NCBI GenBank assembly: GCA_030655215.1
Contig: JAURVZ010000035.1
Coordinates: forward strand, 62,001-126,000
Source: Pseudolabrys sp.
GTDB lineage: Bacteria > Pseudomonadota > Alphaproteobacteria > Rhizobiales > Xanthobacteraceae
Direction: 5' to 3'
DNA: 64,000 bases
The stretch's first letter is position 1; each line of letters opens with the position of its first letter. Positions 8,842 through 17,038 of this stretch are shown here, piece after piece. A program made the position numbers and the translations under genes. The notes below the pieces were generated by a model, which saw only the letters and a list, made by a program, of their open reading frames with translations, was not told where the DNA came from and did not search any database.

Positions 8842-9066
8842 ATGATGCCCTACCGCACCAATGCAGAATTGCCCTCAGCCATCCGTTCGCATTTGCCGGA
8901 ACATGGGCAGGACATCTACCGCGAGACGTTCAACTTCGCCTATGCCGCCAATGCTGGCGACGCCGAGCGCGAGAAGCACGCGCATATGATCGCCTGGGCC
9001 CAGGTCAAACGCAGCTATGCCAAGACCGGGGAACAATGGGTTCCCAAGCGGCAGGCATCATCCTGA
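8842..9066 (+). CDS. chaB: ChaB family protein
   Basis: The 74-residue protein matches the short ChaB family: MPYRTNAELP at the start, SHLPEHGQDIYRETFNFAY in the middle and an A-Q-V-K-R-S-Y segment before the C-terminus. ChaB is annotated historically as a cation-transport regulator, but its biochemical role is not established. Two adjacent ATGs (8842, 8845) are possible starts, and MPY is the usual family N-terminus. Longer upstream starts add an Arg-rich leader with no family support. No chaA or chaC lies nearby. Confidence 0.85.
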   Translation: MMPYRTNAELPSAIRSHLPEHGQDIYRETFNFAYAANAGDAEREKHAHMIAWAQVKRSYAKTGEQWVPKRQASS

Positions 9067-9092
9067 TCCCTCATTCGCACTAAGGCAAAAAG

Positions 9093-9120
9093 AAGGGCCG
9101 CCCCCTGAGGAGCGGCCCTT
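9093..9120. terminator. inverted repeat, likely terminator
   Basis: AAGGGCCGC (9093-9101) pairs with GCGGCCCTT (9112-9120). A run of A lies on its left, so the T-run is on the minus strand and it may terminate minus-strand transcription from the micro-ORF at 9192-9266. On the plus strand it is a hairpin with a weak tail. Confidence 0.6.
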
Positions 9121-9191
9121 CCATTGTCGAACCGTGACACGGCAACGCGAGACATCAACCCTCGCGGCGTGACGCGGCCGATCCTCTCAGA

Positions 9192-9266
9192 TCAGCCGCA
9201 CTGAACCCCAGCAGAGGCAGAGACCCAGTTCGCGCAAGCCGGCATCGGCGATAGACAATGAGACAC
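9192..9266 (-). CDS. 24-residue micro-ORF with extended Shine-Dalgarno
   Basis: On the minus strand GAAAGGAGGTGATCC (9269-9283) is complementary to essentially the whole anti-Shine-Dalgarno end of 16S rRNA. It sits 7 bases before a GTG at 9266. The resulting frame is 24 codons ending in TGA at 9192, beginning VSHCLSPMPACANW, with Cys at positions 4, 11 and 23. No family is recognised. A terminator-like hairpin with a minus-strand T-run follows at 9093-9120, which together give a complete small transcription unit. It could also be a leader peptide or a ribosome-occupied regulatory RNA rather than a functional peptide. Confidence 0.5.
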   Translation of the reverse strand: MSHCLSPMPACANWVSASAGVQCG

Positions 9267-9409
9267 TGGATCACCTCCTTTCAGTTGTTGATGGACAGGA
9301 GAAATATAGAGGCCTTTTCCGGATTCGGAAGGGCCGAAATATCCGGTTCCGGCAACCTCCGGGCGCGCTCCGTGTTGTCCCGTAACGGTTGGAACCACGG
9401 AGAGACTTC

Positions 9410-9850
9410 ATGACATTTGCAAAGACGAGCTTGGCAATTTTGACCGCAGGGCTGCTGGCCGCAAGCGCCGGTCTGGCTTCGGCGCAATCCAGCGGTGGCG
9501 CGAGTAGTGGCGGATCGACGGGCGGTACGGCCGGCGCAACCGGCGGCGCTTCGCCGTCAGGCTCGATGGGCACCGGCGGCCCGGCCCAGAACAGCGGCAC
9601 CCCCAGCGCCGGCAGCAATCCGGCCACCACCAATGCGGCGACGCCGGGCGCCCTGCCCACGTCACCGACCAGCACGCCGGGCAATCCGAGCGGCCAGGCC
9701 ACAGCGGTGCCCCGCACCGGCGCGAACGGTCAGCCGTGCAGCAGCAATGGCTTGGGCACGCCTGCGATCGCTACGGCCGAGCCGGGAACAGCGGGCGCTA
9801 ATACATCCGGCCCGGCCACGACGGGCGCGAGCGGCGGGGCGGGCTGTTAG
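9410..9850 (+). CDS. secreted Ser/Gly/Thr/Pro-rich low-complexity protein
   Basis: The 146-residue protein starts at ATG 9410 (GGAGAG just upstream) and has a Sec signal peptide with cleavage near ASA-QS at about residue 25. The mature part is almost wholly Gly, Ser, Thr, Ala and Pro, with two Cys near the C-terminus, one in GQPCSSNG and one as the last residue. It has no recognisable fold and is probably a disordered periplasmic or surface protein. A strong terminator follows. Together with the micro-ORF on the other strand it occupies an otherwise sparse 0.8 kb. Confidence 0.65.
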   Translation: MTFAKTSLAILTAGLLAASAGLASAQSSGGASSGGSTGGTAGATGGASPSGSMGTGGPAQNSGTPSAGSNPATTNAATPGALPTSPTSTPGNPSGQATAVPRTGANGQPCSSNGLGTPAIATAEPGTAGANTSGPATTGASGGAGC

Positions 9851-9872
9851 CGGCGCAAGTTTTGGAAAGATG

Positions 9873-9907
9873 AAGCCGGGCATCGCAAGGTGCCCGGCTT
9901 TTTATTT
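9873..9907 (+). terminator. Rho-independent terminator
   Basis: The ten-base arms AAGCCGGGCA (9873-9882) and TGCCCGGCTT (9891-9900) pair perfectly and are followed by TTTATTT. Confidence 0.88.
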
Positions 9908-10196
9908 ATGCGGCCGCTTCAGCAGATGCCCGAAACGGAACAGCGGCGATAACAGCATCGACCGCGCTCTCAATAAAATGCGGATCGGCACGCAACAAAT
10001 CGATGCTGCGAGGCGCGGGAAAACTGGTGCCGTCCAGTGCCGCCCAATCTTCCGCGGCGAATGCCAGAACTTCAGCAGCCTTCGTCATGGCTTCGTCGAT
10101 ACTGTCGCCAGCGGTAAATACGCCCGGCACGTCGGGAAACGACACGCCATAGCTGCTGTCAGCATCCTTATGGATAAGGGCAATGAAGTGCGGCAT
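9906..10196 (-). CDS. hicB: HicB family antitoxin
   Basis: The 96-residue protein shows the HicB-type degraded RNase H fold: MPHFIALIHKD, SYGVSFPDVPGVFTAGD and a following amphipathic helix (EAMTKAAEVL). ATG 10196 is chosen because AAGGA lies about 9 bases upstream, just after the hicA stop, and because MPHFI is the usual family start; a longer frame from 10217 would overlap hicA. HicB neutralises the HicA toxin by direct binding. There is no obvious C-terminal ribbon-helix-helix, so whether it also autoregulates DNA cannot be seen. It is co-oriented with hicA, with a 5-base gap. Confidence 0.85.
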   Translation of the reverse strand: MPHFIALIHKDADSSYGVSFPDVPGVFTAGDSIDEAMTKAAEVLAFAAEDWAALDGTSFPAPRSIDLLRADPHFIESAVDAVIAAVPFRASAEAAA

Positions 10197-10201
10197 CGCG
10201 A

Positions 10202-10396
10202 TCAATCCTTTTCCCAACCCGCGTCTTTATAAATGGCGCGAACAGTTCCAACTGGCAAGTCCCGCTTTGGGTGCGGCACGATCACTCGTCGGCGCAGACT
10301 CTTATGCACGAACTTGTGGTGCGACCCGCTGACCGAAATCAATTCGTAGCCATCCTGACGGAGGCGCTGAATGATATCACGGCTATCGCGCAGCAT
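10202..10396 (-). CDS. hicA: HicA family mRNA interferase toxin
   Basis: The 64-residue protein has the HicA double-stranded RNA-binding-like fold. It shows the catalytic GSHHKF motif (about residues 24-29), a preceding hydrophobic strand (GYELISVS), and PHPKRDLPVGTVRAIYKDAGW at the end, all typical. HicA cleaves mRNA when not bound by HicB. The order hicA-hicB matches the canonical operon. The pair lies 30 bases downstream of the VWA gene on the same strand, so it may also receive read-through transcription. Type II toxin-antitoxin pairs are often recently transferred, but base composition here is not obviously unusual. Confidence 0.88.
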   Translation of the reverse strand: MLRDSRDIIQRLRQDGYELISVSGSHHKFVHKSLRRRVIVPHPKRDLPVGTVRAIYKDAGWEKD

Positions 10397-10426
10397 CAGC
10401 CCCTCACCTAAATGCTCTTGCGACGT

Positions 10427-11599
10427 TCACCTCACCAACTCCCGCATTGCCCGATCCAGCCCATCCAGCGTCAGCGGATACATTCGCCCGCCCATCAGTT
10501 GCCGCACCATCTGGATCGAATGCGTGAAGCCCCATTCGCGCTCCGGTGTCGGGTTGAGCCACACCGCAGCGGGATAGGTGCGCAGCACGCGCTCCATCCA
10601 CACCTGGCCTGCTTCCTCGTTGTAATGCTCGACCGAGCCGCCCGGCGTTGAAATCTCGTAAGGCGACATCGACGCATCACCGACGAACACAACCTTATAA
10701 TCGTGGGGATAGGTGTGCATGACATCGAAGGTCGGCGTCGTCGCCTGGAAGCGGCGGCGGTTCTCCTTCCACACTTTCTCGTACAGGCAATTGTGGAAGT
10801 AAAAATGCTCCATGTGCTTGAACTCGGTGCGCGCCGCCGAGAACAATTCTTCCGTCGCCTTGATGTGCCAGTCCATCGAGCCGCCAATGTCGAAGAACAA
10901 CAGCACCTTCACCGCATTGCGGCGCAGCGGCCGCATCTGGATATCGAGATAGCCTTTATGCGCGGTGCCCTTGATGGTGCCGTCGAGATCGAGTTCATCC
11001 GGCGCGCCGGTGCGGGCGAATTTGCGCAAGCGGCGCAGCGCGACCTTGATGTTGCGGGTGCCGATTTCGACCTCGTCATCGAGATCCTTGAATTCGCGTT
11101 TGTCCCACACTTTGACCGCGCGCTTATGCGTGCTCTCGCCGCCAATGCGGATGCCTTCCGGATTGTAGCCGCCATTACCAAACGGTGACGTGCCGCCGGT
11201 GCCGATCCATTTCGAGCCGCCCTGGTGGCGTCCCTTCTGTTCGGCGAGGCGCTGCTTCAGCGTCTCCATCAGCTTGTCGAGACCACCGAGCGCCTTGATC
11301 TGCGCCTTCTCTTCTTCGGTTAGATATTTGTCGGCGAGCTTCTTCAGCCATTCCTCCGGAATGTCGGCCTCAACGCCGTCGCCCAGCATGTCGAGGCCCT
11401 TGAAGGTGTGGCCGAAGACGCGATCGAACTTGTCGATATTGCGCTCGTCCTTCACCAATGTGGCGCGCGCCAGAAAATAGAAATCCTCGACGCGGCGCGA
11501 GGCGAGATCGGCCTGCATCGCTTCCATCAGCGTCAAATATTCGCGCAAGGACACCGGCACGCCGGCGGCTTTGAGATCGTGGAAGAAATGGACAAACAT
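10427..11599 (-). CDS. VWA-domain protein of the CoxE-like/COG3825 type
   Basis: The 390-residue protein belongs to the widespread alphaproteobacterial group of VWA proteins (MFVHFFHDLKAAGVPVS at the start, ERNIDKFDRVFGHTF near residue 55). The C-terminal VWA domain starts near residue 230 with LLFFDIGGSMD, a MIDAS-like motif in which the first Ser of DxSxS is replaced by Gly. It ends in a conserved aromatic tail (PEREWGFTHS). Relatives usually work with a MoxR-type AAA ATPase as a chaperone-like pair, but no moxR gene is in this window. The degenerate MIDAS may alter metal binding. It is divergent from the acyltransferase gene at 11706. Confidence 0.82.
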   Translation of the reverse strand: MFVHFFHDLKAAGVPVSLREYLTLMEAMQADLASRRVEDFYFLARATLVKDERNIDKFDRVFGHTFKGLDMLGDGVEADIPEEWLKKLADKYLTEEEKAQIKALGGLDKLMETLKQRLAEQKGRHQGGSKWIGTGGTSPFGNGGYNPEGIRIGGESTHKRAVKVWDKREFKDLDDEVEIGTRNIKVALRRLRKFARTGAPDELDLDGTIKGTAHKGYLDIQMRPLRRNAVKVLLFFDIGGSMDWHIKATEELFSAARTEFKHMEHFYFHNCLYEKVWKENRRRFQATTPTFDVMHTYPHDYKVVFVGDASMSPYEISTPGGSVEHYNEEAGQVWMERVLRTYPAAVWLNPTPEREWGFTHSIQMVRQLMGGRMYPLTLDGLDRAMRELVR

Positions 11600-11705
11600 G
11601 CGTTAACTCTAACACAGCGGAAGCGGCAATCGGTCGCGGCCCGGGAAACCCGCGAGCAACCTTTATATGGAAATGTCGGCACCGTAGCCAATCGGGTCGT
11701 CAGGC

Positions 11706-12905
11706 ATGTTGAGCGTATTGTTCCTTGAAGATATCGGCATGATGCTCGATGCCGTGTCGGGCGCCAGCTCGACCTTGGCGGCGCGGCTGCGGCCGCTTGT
11801 GACGACCGCCGACAAGGCGACGGACCAGCCTGCGGTTCACGTGTTCCAGGGCACTGAGGCCGTGGAACAAGCCGCATCCGACTGGCAGACGATCGAGCGC
11901 GCCAGCGGCGCGGCGACACCGTTTCAGACCTTCGCCATGGCGCGCGCCGCCAGCGACGCGCATCTGCAGCGTGGCGAAATCCCGCGTATCGCCGTGGTGC
12001 GGCGTGACGGCAGGCCGGTGGCGATTTTCCCGACGGTGCTGACGCAGCAATTCGGCCTCACCGTGGCGCGCTTTCTTGGCGATCCGCTCATTCAATATGG
12101 TGACGTGATCTGCGAACCGGGCACGCCGCAGCGTCATCTCACCGCCGCATGGCAGGCCGCGGCCGATCCGAAAGCGGCGCATGCGATCTATCTGCGCAAG
12201 GTGCGCGCCGATGCGCGCATTGCGCCGGTGTTGAATCAGCATGCCAGCGCCTTGAACCAGGAAGAAGCGCCCTACGTCGACACATCGCGTTCCTGCGAGG
12301 AGGAAGAGCCGCGCAAGCTGCGGCACAGCCGTCGCAAGCTGTCCGGTGCCGGCGCGCTGCGCCTCGACGTCACGCAAGGCGACGATGCCCGCATGCACTT
12401 GCGCGATGCGCTGGCGTTGAAACGAAACTGGCTGGCGGCGCGGCAATTGCCGAGCAGCGTTATCGGCGACAAGGACTGGGAAGAAGCCTTGGCGCGGCTC
12501 GCCGATAGCGGCGGCGCCATGCGCCTGCGCGTTGCCGTGCTGCATGTTGGCGACAAACCGGCGGCTTATGAAATCGCCTTCACCCATGGCGACCGCTGGT
12601 ACGCCTATCTCGGCGCCATCGTCGAGGAATTCGCCCGCCATAGTCCCGGCCGCGTGCAAGTCGCCGACACGATCGCTTATTGCCGCGCCAACGGCTTTGC
12701 CCATTACGATCTGCTGGCGCCGAGCGACGATGTGAAGCGCAGCTACAGCAGCAGCGCCACGGGCGTCGCCGATTATATCAGCGCCTTGCGGCCGAGCGGC
12801 TACCTCTTGTCTGCCGCGGTGCAGGCACAGCCGGCGGCCAAGTCGATGTTCGTCCGCCTGCCCGCTGCCTTGCGCAAGCCGATCCTCGCGCTCGCCGGCC
12901 GCTAG
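11706..12905 (+). CDS. GNAT/FemAB-like acyltransferase (CelD/BcsL type)
   Basis: The 399-residue protein fits the Acetyltransf_6 (CelD/BcsL) family. Its signs are a DWQTIERASGAATPFQTF segment near residue 60, an N-terminal GNAT-like half, a central KLRHSRRKL segment, and a second GNAT domain with KPAAYEIAFTHGDRWYAYLGA and a late LLAPSDDVKRSYSS motif. Family members are linked to exopolysaccharide or cellulose modification and to surface-molecule acylation. No polysaccharide genes adjoin it, so the acceptor is unknown. The start could alternatively be the ATG pair at 11739/11742. Confidence 0.78.
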   Translation: MLSVLFLEDIGMMLDAVSGASSTLAARLRPLVTTADKATDQPAVHVFQGTEAVEQAASDWQTIERASGAATPFQTFAMARAASDAHLQRGEIPRIAVVRRDGRPVAIFPTVLTQQFGLTVARFLGDPLIQYGDVICEPGTPQRHLTAAWQAAADPKAAHAIYLRKVRADARIAPVLNQHASALNQEEAPYVDTSRSCEEEEPRKLRHSRRKLSGAGALRLDVTQGDDARMHLRDALALKRNWLAARQLPSSVIGDKDWEEALARLADSGGAMRLRVAVLHVGDKPAAYEIAFTHGDRWYAYLGAIVEEFARHSPGRVQVADTIAYCRANGFAHYDLLAPSDDVKRSYSSSATGVADYISALRPSGYLLSAAVQAQPAAKSMFVRLPAALRKPILALAGR

Positions 12906-12997
12906 ACCTTACCTGCGGTTGCGCCCGCACTAGCGCGGGTGCAGGATGCCCTGACGCCTGATCGTCGCAAAGAACGACAGGCAACAGGGAGGATATG

Positions 12998-13969
12998 ATG
13001 CACAAGGCTCTTGGCTTTGCGGCGCTCGCTCTCACTATGGCGATTTCAGCCAGCAGCGCATCTGCGCAAACCTATCCATCGCGTCCGATCAAGATTGTCG
13101 TGCCGGCCACACCCGGCGGCGCCATCGATCTGATCGCCCGGCATCTCGCCGACAAGATGACCGTGTCGATGGGCCAATCGGTGGTCGTTGAGAACAAGCC
13201 GGGCGCATCCAACAATCTCGGCACCGACTTCGTCGCCAAGAGCGCGCCGGATGGCTACACGCTTGGCATCGTCGCCTCGAGCCACACCACCAACAAATTC
13301 TTCTTCAAGCAGTTGCCTTACGATCCGGTGGCGGATTTCGAGCCGGTTGCCTTCACCCACATCGTGCCGTTGCTACTCGCGGTGAACCCTGCGGTGCCGG
13401 CCACCAATGTTCAGGAGCTGATTGCCTGGATCAAGGCCAATCCGGACAAGGCCTCCTTCGCCACCAGCGGCAAAGGCAGCTCGTTGCACATGGCGGCCGA
13501 ACTGTTCAAGAGCATGAGCGGTATCCAGACCATGCTGCATGTGCCTTATCGCGGCAGCACGGCGGCGCATCCCGATCTGCTCAGCGGCCGCACCTCGATG
13601 ATCTTCGACACCATCACCGCCATTCAGGCGCATGTGGAGTCGAAGGCCGTGCGCGGCATCGCGGTGACGACGCTGACGCGCTCGCCGTCGCAGCCGAACC
13701 TGCCGACCATCGCCGAGGCAGCCCTGCCCGGCTACGACGCCAACACCTGGGGCGGCATCCTGGCGCCGGCCGGCACGCCGAAGGACATCGTCGCGCGGCT
13801 GAACACCGAAGTGAACAAGGCGCTCGCCGCCGAGGATGTGCGCACAAAACTGCAAGCGGCCGGCATCGAAATCCAGAACGGCTCCCCGCAGAAATTTGCC
13901 GATTACATCAAGGCCGACCTCGCCAAGTGGGGCAAGGTGACGGCCGAGGCGAACATCCAGCCGGAATGA
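12998..13969 (+). CDS. Bug/TctC-family periplasmic solute-binding protein
   Basis: The 323-residue protein has a Sec signal peptide (cleavage near ASA-QT) and the signature YPSRPIKIVVPATPGGAIDL of the tripartite tricarboxylate transporter receptor (Bug) family, followed by ENKPGASNNLGTDFVAK and the DGYTL motif. Bug proteins bind carboxylates or other small organics in the periplasm. No TctA/TctB membrane components are encoded nearby, so it is an orphan receptor, as most members are. GGGAGG at 12987-12992 favours the second of two overlapping ATGs (12998). A hairpin plus T-run follows. Confidence 0.92.
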   Translation: MHKALGFAALALTMAISASSASAQTYPSRPIKIVVPATPGGAIDLIARHLADKMTVSMGQSVVVENKPGASNNLGTDFVAKSAPDGYTLGIVASSHTTNKFFFKQLPYDPVADFEPVAFTHIVPLLLAVNPAVPATNVQELIAWIKANPDKASFATSGKGSSLHMAAELFKSMSGIQTMLHVPYRGSTAAHPDLLSGRTSMIFDTITAIQAHVESKAVRGIAVTTLTRSPSQPNLPTIAEAALPGYDANTWGGILAPAGTPKDIVARLNTEVNKALAAEDVRTKLQAAGIEIQNGSPQKFADYIKADLAKWGKVTAEANIQPE

Positions 13970-13992
13970 CGCCCAAGGGGCCGAAAGGGGCG

Positions 13993-14020
13993 TGTCGCGG
14001 CCTGCTGCCGCGACATTTTG
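13993..14020 (+). terminator. Rho-independent terminator after Bug gene
   Basis: The perfect arms TGTCGCGG (13993-14000) and CCGCGACA (14008-14015) are followed by TTTT. Confidence 0.75.
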
Positions 14021-14150
14021 CCCGCCTGAGACAAACTATCTCGTTTTGAACCAAATCATTCTGCCCACGTTCATGTTGCGGCGTTCTTTATGCATGGAAG
14101 CATGGGACGGCTTTTGTAGCGCGGTGCCGGCCGCATCGTGGGGCGTATCG

Positions 14151-15566
14151 ATGACCGAAATTCTGTTGGGTGGCGGCGGAGCGCGCACGGCTGCGTTGAG
14201 CCCTATTGCTCAGCCGCGTGCCCGCAGCACAGCCATTTGGGCCCTCGCCGGCATCGCCATGGTGCTGATGCTGCTGTCGCCTGCGCTCTGGAACGGCTTT
14301 CCGCTGATCTTCCCGGACACCGGCGGCTATCTCGACCGGCCGGTGCACGGCACGCTCGGCATGGGCCGTTCGGCGCTGTATGGCGCCTTTCTCTATCCCG
14401 GCGTTCCTTTCCACTTCTGGCCGAACATTATCCTGCAATCGGCGATGATGGTCTGGCTGATCGTGCTCAGCCTGCGCACGCATGGTCTCGGCGGCCGCCC
14501 GGGGCTGGCGCTTGGCATCGTCGCACTGCTGACGGTCGCGACCAGCGCGCCATGGTTCGCGGCACAACTGATGCCGGACATCCTGTTTGCCGCCGCCGCG
14601 CTGGCGCTGCATTTGCTGGTTTTCCGCAGCGATGCGCTGCAACGCTGGGAGCGCTGGACGCTCGCCGCCGTCATCGTCTTCGCCATGCCGAGCCATATGG
14701 CGCTGGCCGGCATGTGCGTCGGCATTGTCATTGCGCTGGCGCTGCTCAAGCTCGCCTTGAAAACTTGGCCGGCGCTTGGTTTGCCGCAGCCGCGGCTGAC
14801 CTTCGCCGCCACCGCTGTCGCCGCTGGCATCGCGATGTGCCCCGTGTCTAACTACGCTGTCACCGGCCAGTTCGCGCTGACGCCGGGCGGCTCCAGCTTC
14901 CTGGTCGGACGTCTCGTCGAGGACGGCATTGTCATTCGCTACCTCAACGACAAGTGCCCGGACCCGACCATCCGGCTGTGCGCCTTCACCGCCAGCAATT
15001 TCCCGACCGATGCCGACTGGTGGCTATGGGATGGCGACTCGCCGTTCCGCAAATTGCAGAACTTCGAAGGCAGCGCCGAGGAAAAGGCGCTGGTGACCGA
15101 GACGATGAAGCTTTACCCGGTGGCGCATTTCTTCGCCGCTGTGCGCGCCAGCGCCGAGCAGATGGTGAAGTTCGCCACCGAGATCAGCGTCAAGCACAAT
15201 GGCCCGACCATCGAGATGATGCGGGTGCATACGCCGAAGCTCTGGCCGCAATTGATGCAGGCACGGCAACAGGTCGAGAAGTTCGACGTCGGCGTGCTGA
15301 ACCCGGTGCATGTGCCGGTGGCGGGCTTTGCGATGGTTTGCCTCGTCGCCGCTTTGGCGTTCCGCCAGCGGCTCGGCCTGCCGCCGCCCTTGGCCGCGTT
15401 TGCTGTCAGCGTAATGCTGGCGCTTGCCGCCAATGCGGTGATCTGCGGCGTGTTCTCGCACGCGGTCGATCGCTATCAGAGCCGGCTGGTCTGGCTGGCG
15501 CCGCTCGCCGTGGCGATGATCGCCGCCTGGCTGTACCGGCAGCGTGCGGAACCCGCGGCGAATTAA
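14151..15566 (+). CDS. polytopic membrane protein, tandem copy 1 (possible GT-C-type)
   Basis: The 471-residue protein has about ten hydrophobic helices. After the first helix comes a conserved loop, LWNGFPLIFPDTGGYL, with an Asp in the position where GT-C glycosyltransferases carry a catalytic acidic residue; further motifs are GRSALYGAFL, QLMPDILFAA, and FALTPGGSSFLVGRLVEDGI in the large periplasmic loop, which has conserved Cys residues (KCPD, RLCAF). The C-terminus shows FSHAVDRYQSRLVWL. It is clearly paralogous to the next gene. ATG 14151 is preferred over an upstream start that would add about 53 non-hydrophobic residues. The GT-C idea is a topology-level inference only. Confidence 0.72.
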   Translation: MTEILLGGGGARTAALSPIAQPRARSTAIWALAGIAMVLMLLSPALWNGFPLIFPDTGGYLDRPVHGTLGMGRSALYGAFLYPGVPFHFWPNIILQSAMMVWLIVLSLRTHGLGGRPGLALGIVALLTVATSAPWFAAQLMPDILFAAAALALHLLVFRSDALQRWERWTLAAVIVFAMPSHMALAGMCVGIVIALALLKLALKTWPALGLPQPRLTFAATAVAAGIAMCPVSNYAVTGQFALTPGGSSFLVGRLVEDGIVIRYLNDKCPDPTIRLCAFTASNFPTDADWWLWDGDSPFRKLQNFEGSAEEKALVTETMKLYPVAHFFAAVRASAEQMVKFATEISVKHNGPTIEMMRVHTPKLWPQLMQARQQVEKFDVGVLNPVHVPVAGFAMVCLVAALAFRQRLGLPPPLAAFAVSVMLALAANAVICGVFSHAVDRYQSRLVWLAPLAVAMIAAWLYRQRAEPAAN

Positions 15567-15652
15567 CCCGTCGCGCTGTTCGCCAGTGCATTTCGCGCTC
15601 TGACATGCGAATTTGACCGCGTTTCCGGGGCGCGTTGGGGTTCAGCGTAAAG

Positions 15653-17038
15653 ATGGCGGACAGTTTTGTTGCAACCGGTGGCGCATCCGCCGGCCTGGAT
15701 CGTGCCGGCATTGCCGGGCGCGCGGCATGGGCTTTGGCCGGCGCGGCGATGGTGCTGGTGCTGCTGGCGCCGGCTTTGTGGAACGGCTTTCCGATTATCT
15801 TCCCCGACACCGGCGGCTATCTCATCGCCGCGATGACCGGCACACCGATGCTCGGCCGCTCGGCGCTATATGGCCTGTTTCTCAGCGCCGGCATTCCCTT
15901 CGCCTTCTGGCCTTGCGTCATTCTGCAAAGCGCGCTCATGGCGTGGCTGTTCGCGGTCACCCTGCGCGTCAATGGATTGGGTGGAAGGCCATGGCTGGCG
16001 CTCGGCCTTGTCGCGCTGACGACGGCGACAACCAGCCTGCCCTGGTTCGCCGGACAATTAATGCCGGACATTCTGTTCGCCGCCGCCGCGCTGGCGCTTT
16101 ATCTGTTGTCCTACGCGCATGAGCGCGTGTCGCGTAGCGAACGTTTGGCCCTGGCCGCGGTGATCGCCCTAGCGGTGCCGAGCCATATGGCCGCTGCTGC
16201 TCTGTGTGTCGCTGTGACGGCGGCTCTGTGGCTGCTCAGCTACATCAAAAGCTTTGCCCTTCCGAAGCCGCGGCTGGCTTATGCAGCGTGCGCGGTTGTT
16301 GCCGGGCTGATGCTGTGCCTCGTCTCCAACGCCGCCTTGATCGGCAAGTTCAGTTTCACGCCGGGCGGCTCGTCATTTTTGTTCGGCCGTTTGATCGAGG
16401 ACGGCATCATCGCAACTTATGTCGAAGACAAATGCCCCGATCCGGCGTTGCGCATCTGCGCCTTCGCCGATGACATTCCGGAACAGGCCGATGACTGGCT
16501 ATGGGGCGAGGACTCGGCGTTCTACAAGCTCGGCGGTTGGGACGGCTATGCCGAGGAGCAGAGCCGCATCATTCGCGAGACGCTGACGCTCTATCCGCTC
16601 GAGCATCTGACCACGGCTATTGCCGCCACATTCGGGCAATTGTTCAGCTTCCAGACTGAAGTCAGCCTCGATGACAATGAGCCGACGTTCCAGGCCTTCA
16701 ATCAACTGCTGCCGGACTTGTTGCCGGCTTTGATGAGTGCGCGGCAGCAGAACGATCAGCCGGATGTCGTGCCGCTCAATACCTATCTCTATGTGCCGGT
16801 TGGCGCTTTGACGACCATCGCGCTTATTGGCGCGCTGTTGTTGCGGCGGCGCTTGAACCTGACGCCGGAAGCGGCGGCTCTGTGCTTCACCTTGTTGCTG
16901 GCGCTTTCCGCCAATGCGGCGATCTGCGGCATCTTCTCGCATCCGGTCGATCGCTATCAAAGCCGGCTGGTGCTGCTGGCGCCCTTCGTTGTCGCCCTTC
17001 TTGTGGCGCAGCGATGGCGGCCTTCGGTGACAGCATGA
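15653..17038 (+). CDS. polytopic membrane protein, tandem copy 2
   Basis: The 461-residue paralog of the preceding protein has the same motif order: LWNGFPIIFPDTGGYL, GRSALYGLFL, QLMPDILFAA, FSFTPGGSSFLFGRLIEDGI, the Cys pair in DKCPD and RICAF, and FSHPVDRYQSRLVLL near the end. Its mid-loop sequences differ strongly from copy 1, so the duplication is not recent. ATG 15653 is used; the longer frame starts with TTG. It ends with ATGA overlapping the start of the alpha/beta hydrolase, indicating translational coupling and probably a shared pathway. Confidence 0.74.
   Translation: MADSFVATGGASAGLDRAGIAGRAAWALAGAAMVLVLLAPALWNGFPIIFPDTGGYLIAAMTGTPMLGRSALYGLFLSAGIPFAFWPCVILQSALMAWLFAVTLRVNGLGGRPWLALGLVALTTATTSLPWFAGQLMPDILFAAAALALYLLSYAHERVSRSERLALAAVIALAVPSHMAAAALCVAVTAALWLLSYIKSFALPKPRLAYAACAVVAGLMLCLVSNAALIGKFSFTPGGSSFLFGRLIEDGIIATYVEDKCPDPALRICAFADDIPEQADDWLWGEDSAFYKLGGWDGYAEEQSRIIRETLTLYPLEHLTTAIAATFGQLFSFQTEVSLDDNEPTFQAFNQLLPDLLPALMSARQQNDQPDVVPLNTYLYVPVGALTTIALIGALLLRRRLNLTPEAAALCFTLLLALSANAAICGIFSHPVDRYQSRLVLLAPFVVALLVAQRWRPSVTA

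Noticed and set aside
9268-9283. TGGATCACCTCCTTTC on the plus strand, identical to the 3' end of 16S rRNA
   Set aside because: The bases to its left do not resemble 16S rRNA. It reads as a Shine-Dalgarno on the minus strand instead.
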